NCBI GenBank assembly: GCA_032988165.1
Contig: JANTQF010000026.1
Location: 1 to 64,000, forward strand
Direction: 5' to 3'
Origin: Emmonsiellopsis sp. PD_33
Lineage: Eukaryota; Ascomycota; Eurotiomycetes; Onygenales; Ajellomycetaceae
Length of the DNA stretch: 64,000 nucleotides
Shown here: positions 60,067 to 64,000 of the stretch, piece after piece
How the letters are laid out: each line of letters begins with the position of its first letter
Position numbering within the stretch: position 1 is the stretch's first letter
Notes under the pieces: generated by a model
Told to the model about the DNA's origin: nothing
Databases searched by the model: none
What the model saw: the letters and a program-made list of their open reading frames with translations, nothing else
Position numbers and translations under genes: made by a program

Positions 60067-63000
60067 TTTGAATGCTTGGAATATCGAGAGAGATATAGTA
60101 GTATTAAAGAGCAAGATATGAGAGTGAATTGAATGCGTTTGCTTTTCTTGACTGTTAATCAGATAGATGATTGAACCCGGTGATGGAAAAAATATAGAGT
60201 TGATGGGCGAATTTCTGTCCTTCTTATAGATTCAGCTCGGTAGGAGTAACTCTTAGCGACTGCAGATACCTTTGCCTGGAAACCCTTTTGGAGCGAATTC
60301 AATGCGTGTGCGGATGCAGAAAAATCCCATTGTGCGAGGCCAGCGCCGACTGGGTCAGAACTTGTGGTACTATGTCGAGAACTGTATTGAGATTTCCTCT
60401 CTGCCAGGTGGTATAGCTGCCTGTCTATTGGAGTAGGTTTTCAAGCCTGGCCAGGCTGTTAACATAGCGGAGTGTGACAACATAGTCAATAAAAAAAGAA
60501 GCCCAGTTAATACCACCGATATGGTTTGAAGCTTCTGGGGAAGACGGCTCATAGGTTCCAGGCGCGAGACAGAGCTGGCCTGAGGCCCACTATGAACAAT
60601 AAAAAACTTGTAAAAAAAGGTTCATTGTATACATAGACAGTCCAAGTGATATCCGAAAAGGTGACATCCGTTGCACTGATCGAGGCTGTTATCACAAACA
60701 TTCCCTATAGAGTAGACGTTTGGTAAATAGCTGGATTGAGTGGTAGTGAAATGTCATGCCTGAGAGTTGACCACATCTTAAACAGACCGGACTTGTGTCC
60801 ATTTTCAAAATTGACTGAGACTAGAGAACTCCACTGGCAGGGTTCTAGAACGGATGACAGAGGGAAAGATCCCTTAGATGCCTTCATACCATTGCGAGAA
60901 TAAAGTTGGTGGTCGAAGGAGCATCGTCATACCAAAGGCGGAGGCGAGATCGTTCGTGCACAGACATAGAGATCGTAGCGTGCAATGGTTATGATCTGAT
61001 CTTATAGATCGACAGTTCAGGATTCAAGCTTCAGACACATTAGTACCCCATTCCTATCGAGCTATTGCTGATGAGTGTTACATTTACGAGCGCCAAGCTG
61101 CCAGTAAAGAGTTGAAGTTCGCATGTTTATCCGATATCCAATGTCAAAGCGGATCATCGTGAAACATGAGAGGGTACTCTCAATGGGGCATGTATAATTC
61201 CAAGGTGATAAACAATCCTCTCGATCTGTTGTGATGAGTAGGCCAATTCTGCAGCATGACCTGTGTAACCCTGAAGTGCGGGACAAGTCGACGTATGTCC
61301 TGTCACGGTGTTTCTCCGAGTATACCGATAACTCGATGCGTGTGACTGTTTTTGAAGACTGTCTATGCTGGGGGAGTCAAACTTGGTGCCTTTTGGGCTA
61401 TAGTATTGTGATGATCGAGTCAATAGATTCTAAGCGCGTGAGAACACAGGGCCGATGGATGGGCACAAAACGTTGGTGGCCATGTAACCTGTGAGAGAAC
61501 GGCATGTTACTCGTGCGACTTTCAATGATCATCATGCCTGTTTTCATTTTTTTGGGGGGGCGTGGTGACAATCACGCGAGAATTCCAAGGGAGATGTAGC
61601 GAACAAGCCAAACGTTCACATCAGAATGGCACATAGCACATCAATGCAGCTTCTAGCTGAGATGCCAACTATCATATAAGCCCCACAGGAGCCCGGGCAA
61701 TGACATGCTAGTAGAATAAGACCAGAGAATAGAAGGGCTAGAGGTCTTGATATAATCCACTTGGTGTGATGTAAACAGAGTTGGCGGCTGAGAGAAGCTG
61801 AAACATGGGCCCTCACCACAAACGAAAATCTCTTGCTTGCCATATGTATTGTTTACCCTTGGCATGCAGGCCTATTCAGAAGACGAGAAGCCAGATCCAA
61901 GCTCTAATAGGCTTCGGACTGTTAGATCAGGACGTGAAGCCAGAGAGCGGATGGGGGGAGGGGCAGGATAGAGCTGCAACTCGTGGAAGGAACCGGAAAA
62001 GAACCATCCGGGCGGATATTAAGACGACCGGTCATTGCAGGACAAGAGAGAAGATGATCGGGTGGTAAATATGGGGTGTTCGATCGGGTTGTCGAGGAAT
62101 GTCAGAGAGCGAGAGTGGAAGTGGAAGTTGAGGTTGATTTAGACTCGGTTGTGGCTGGAGCTAAAAAGTCAGGAGCCGAGCAATCTAAATAATTGCACTT
62201 CTTCAAATCTGCAAATCCACATCATGCTTTCAAATTCACCATGGCGAAGTTGTCTGATGCTCACCTTGGTTTAAGCCACGTGCTATGAGGCTATGATAGA
62301 CAAATCTTCAAGAATATAGTTACTACTCTATGCTTCTCACTGCTGCCAATGGCCGATTTCCATCAACTTCTGCGGGATAATGCTGCACTTATGGGAAATA
62401 CCACCATTCACTGGGTTCCTCCCAGTTTGTCCCCTCCATGCCCACATCGCCGATTGTCTTCTGGCATGACAGAACGAGAATGCGTGTAGCCGCAATGCAG
62501 CCAGCACCCAAAGGCAGCCTGCCCGTCCCAAGTGTCATGCTGCGGAGAGCATAAGAGCGATTTCGGGCGAATTTCCATTTGAACGATTAGGCTTCCTGAT
62601 TATTGCCTGGACAGTTCATGAGAGACACTGGGTGTCAACGACGATCCAATTGAAGGCACATTTACAGGCAATGAATGGGCTTTTGAGACGTTCGTTTGGC
62701 GATGACCTGGAACGAAACCGCTATCCATAGTACCCATGCGAACGAAAAAGCGCTTCACGATTTTCTCCTTTCCCCAGCTAGCTCCGTGCATGGCTGCTTG
62801 TCCGAAGACGAGTTCGCAAGTGCCTCGATCTATACTAGTAACTTCGAGGCATAATATCCTTATTGCCGACGAGAGGCACTTTTCTGGGTTTCTGGACAAA
62901 AAGAGGGCGAAATAGGAACGATCCCAACGATGACGACGACGACGTATTCCATCAAAAAATAATCCTAGTCCCCTCTTCCTTTATCCCATCTTTGCTCCGC

Positions 63001-64000
63001 TTCCTGGGCGGAGGCTTTAGGGGAAGGACCAAAATCAAGGGTCATGAACATTTATGCCCAGCAATACACTTTCTACTACTGATCTCAGAAACCGACAAGG
63101 TGTCATGTTATTTATTCATACGGGGTGAGCCTAGTCAGGGACCCATTCATCGTTAATCTCGCATTGTCGTTCTCTCATCTGGGGTAATATTTGGCACATT
63201 CATCGACGCAATAAAACAACTCACCACTGCCGCTTACCTCCCAATGGTTTGGCTGTATGTATTTCAGACCCCGCGAAATGCCCCGCGAACACTGCATAAA
63301 GTCATGGATGCACCAACGGAAAAGCACCTGGGTAATACAGCACAGTCCCAACTAAAACCTGACCTTTATGAGGGTCCTTTCGCGCATGTGCTGGATCGGC
63401 CACCAATGGTGAGTGAGAGGGGTCTTGGATAATCGAATACAAGTAGCCGGAGGGATAAGAACGTTGGCGAGAAAAGCGGAGGGGGATCGGGAAAGGCAAG
63501 GAAGAAAAAGTGGGAGGGTTGCTGCCATGACGGAACGGAAACTTACCCCCTATTCCTACGAAAAAATCAAAAGAAAAATGAAAAGAAAGTTGGAAGAGGA
63601 AGAGAAACAACTTCACGGATTCACATACCATCCACTGTATATATTTATACCCAAGATCAGAACCACGCGAAAATGAAAGGACTCGATATCAAACCCCCCC
63701 CCCACCCCCATCACCCCCTATACTACCCGGTATTATGCATCAACGCACAGCACAGTTTACCCAACGGCCCTCACTAAACCCCCCCCCCCCCTGCAGCCTC
63801 CCGTTGTCCATTTATCTCAGACTCGAGCAATCCATACACATCAAGGGGTCTTCCTAACAACAAAAAACGCCTTGGTACGTAGCGAAATCACCATACATGT
63901 AACTACATTCCTGCTGTCATCTCACCCCCGCAGGGTCCTTGCCAGCTCAGCCATCCTTCATTCTAGGACTTACATGCACAATGTATCAAAATCTTGTACT
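60067..64000. other. Gene-poor right end, possible relic only
   Basis: About 3.9 kb with no intact gene that I can support. One minus-strand stretch (62,600-62,899) has ankyrin-like phrasing and is listed separately. Poly-C runs occur at 63,693-63,709 and 63,779-63,792. Promoter elements of the secreted repeat protein would lie just after 60,066. Confidence 0.5.
62600..62899 (-). pseudogene. Possible ankyrin-repeat gene remnant
   Basis: A 99-codon minus-strand frame contains GQAAMHGASWGKEKIVKRFF, close to the ankyrin consensus G-x-T-x-L-H-x-A-x-x-x-G-x-x-x-x-V-x-x-L. The flanking sequence does not extend the repeat in the same frame, and no start, stop or splice sites form a gene. It may be a decayed ankyrin gene or chance. 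Confidence 0.3.

Noticed and set aside
63690..63795. Poly-C runs as a CRISPR-like or structured repeat
   Set aside because: They are plain homopolymer runs without a repeat-spacer pattern.

Overview
The window is nuclear DNA of a filamentous ascomycete (Pezizomycotina). Genes are compact and carry short introns of about 50-110 bp with GTRNGT donors. Protein families are typical of moulds: a Zn2Cys6 regulator with a fungal_trans domain, an RTA1-like protein, a LaeA-like methyltransferase, a ferric reductase and F-box proteins. One AT-saturated block looks like a transposon mutated by RIP. The gene set would fit Eurotiomycetes (Aspergillus/Penicillium relatives), but the sequence alone does not fix the genus. 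I rebuilt exon structures by hand, choosing splice sites that keep the frame and join conserved motifs.

Region 1 (1-20,120), sugar metabolism. After about 3.5 kb without a convincing gene come a SWIM zinc-finger protein (3,495-5,000, +) and a zinc alcohol dehydrogenase (5,622-6,995, -). Next is a cluster for the non-phosphorylating L-rhamnose pathway: L-rhamnono-gamma-lactonase (9,215-10,414, +), L-rhamnose 1-dehydrogenase (10,862-11,996, -), an F-box-like protein (12,458-13,985, +), L-rhamnonate dehydratase (14,868-16,347, -) and a divergent Zn2Cys6 regulator (17,301-20,119, +). Together the enzymes would oxidise L-rhamnose to its lactone, open it to L-rhamnonate and dehydrate it to 2-keto-3-deoxy-L-rhamnonate. 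The final aldolase is not in the window.

Region 2 (20,600-37,400), membrane and housekeeping genes. A tandem pair of related single-span membrane proteins (20,623-23,700, -) is followed by a GCK-type Ste20-family kinase (25,295-27,657, -), a doubtful small gene (29,282-29,643, +), an RTA1-like seven-span protein (30,518-31,992, +), a UBA-UAS-UIM-UBX adaptor of Cdc48 (32,850-34,560, -) and, divergent from it, the replication licensing ATPase Cdc6 (35,459-37,399, +).

Region 3 (38,200-50,340). A cytochrome P450 (38,213-40,091, -) and a LaeA-like methyltransferase with 11 exons (40,637-42,251, +) share a 545-bp promoter. Then comes a 3.3-kb AT-rich element with 124-bp terminal inverted repeats (43,912-47,209), and an F-BAR/DEP/RhoGAP protein of the Rgd2/Rga8 type (47,516-50,338, -).

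Region 4 (50,340-64,000). A ferric reductase (52,250-54,374, +), a second F-box-like protein (55,071-56,769, +) and a small secreted repeat protein (59,392-60,066, -). The last 4 kb hold no intact gene that I can support, only a possible ankyrin-like relic.

I did not find a clearly new molecular system. The strongest candidates for follow-up are the rhamnose cluster with its embedded F-box gene and regulator, the tandem membrane-protein pair, the P450-methyltransferase pair with telomere-like motifs in its promoter, the RIP-mutated inverted-repeat element and the RhoGAP that appears to lack its arginine finger.
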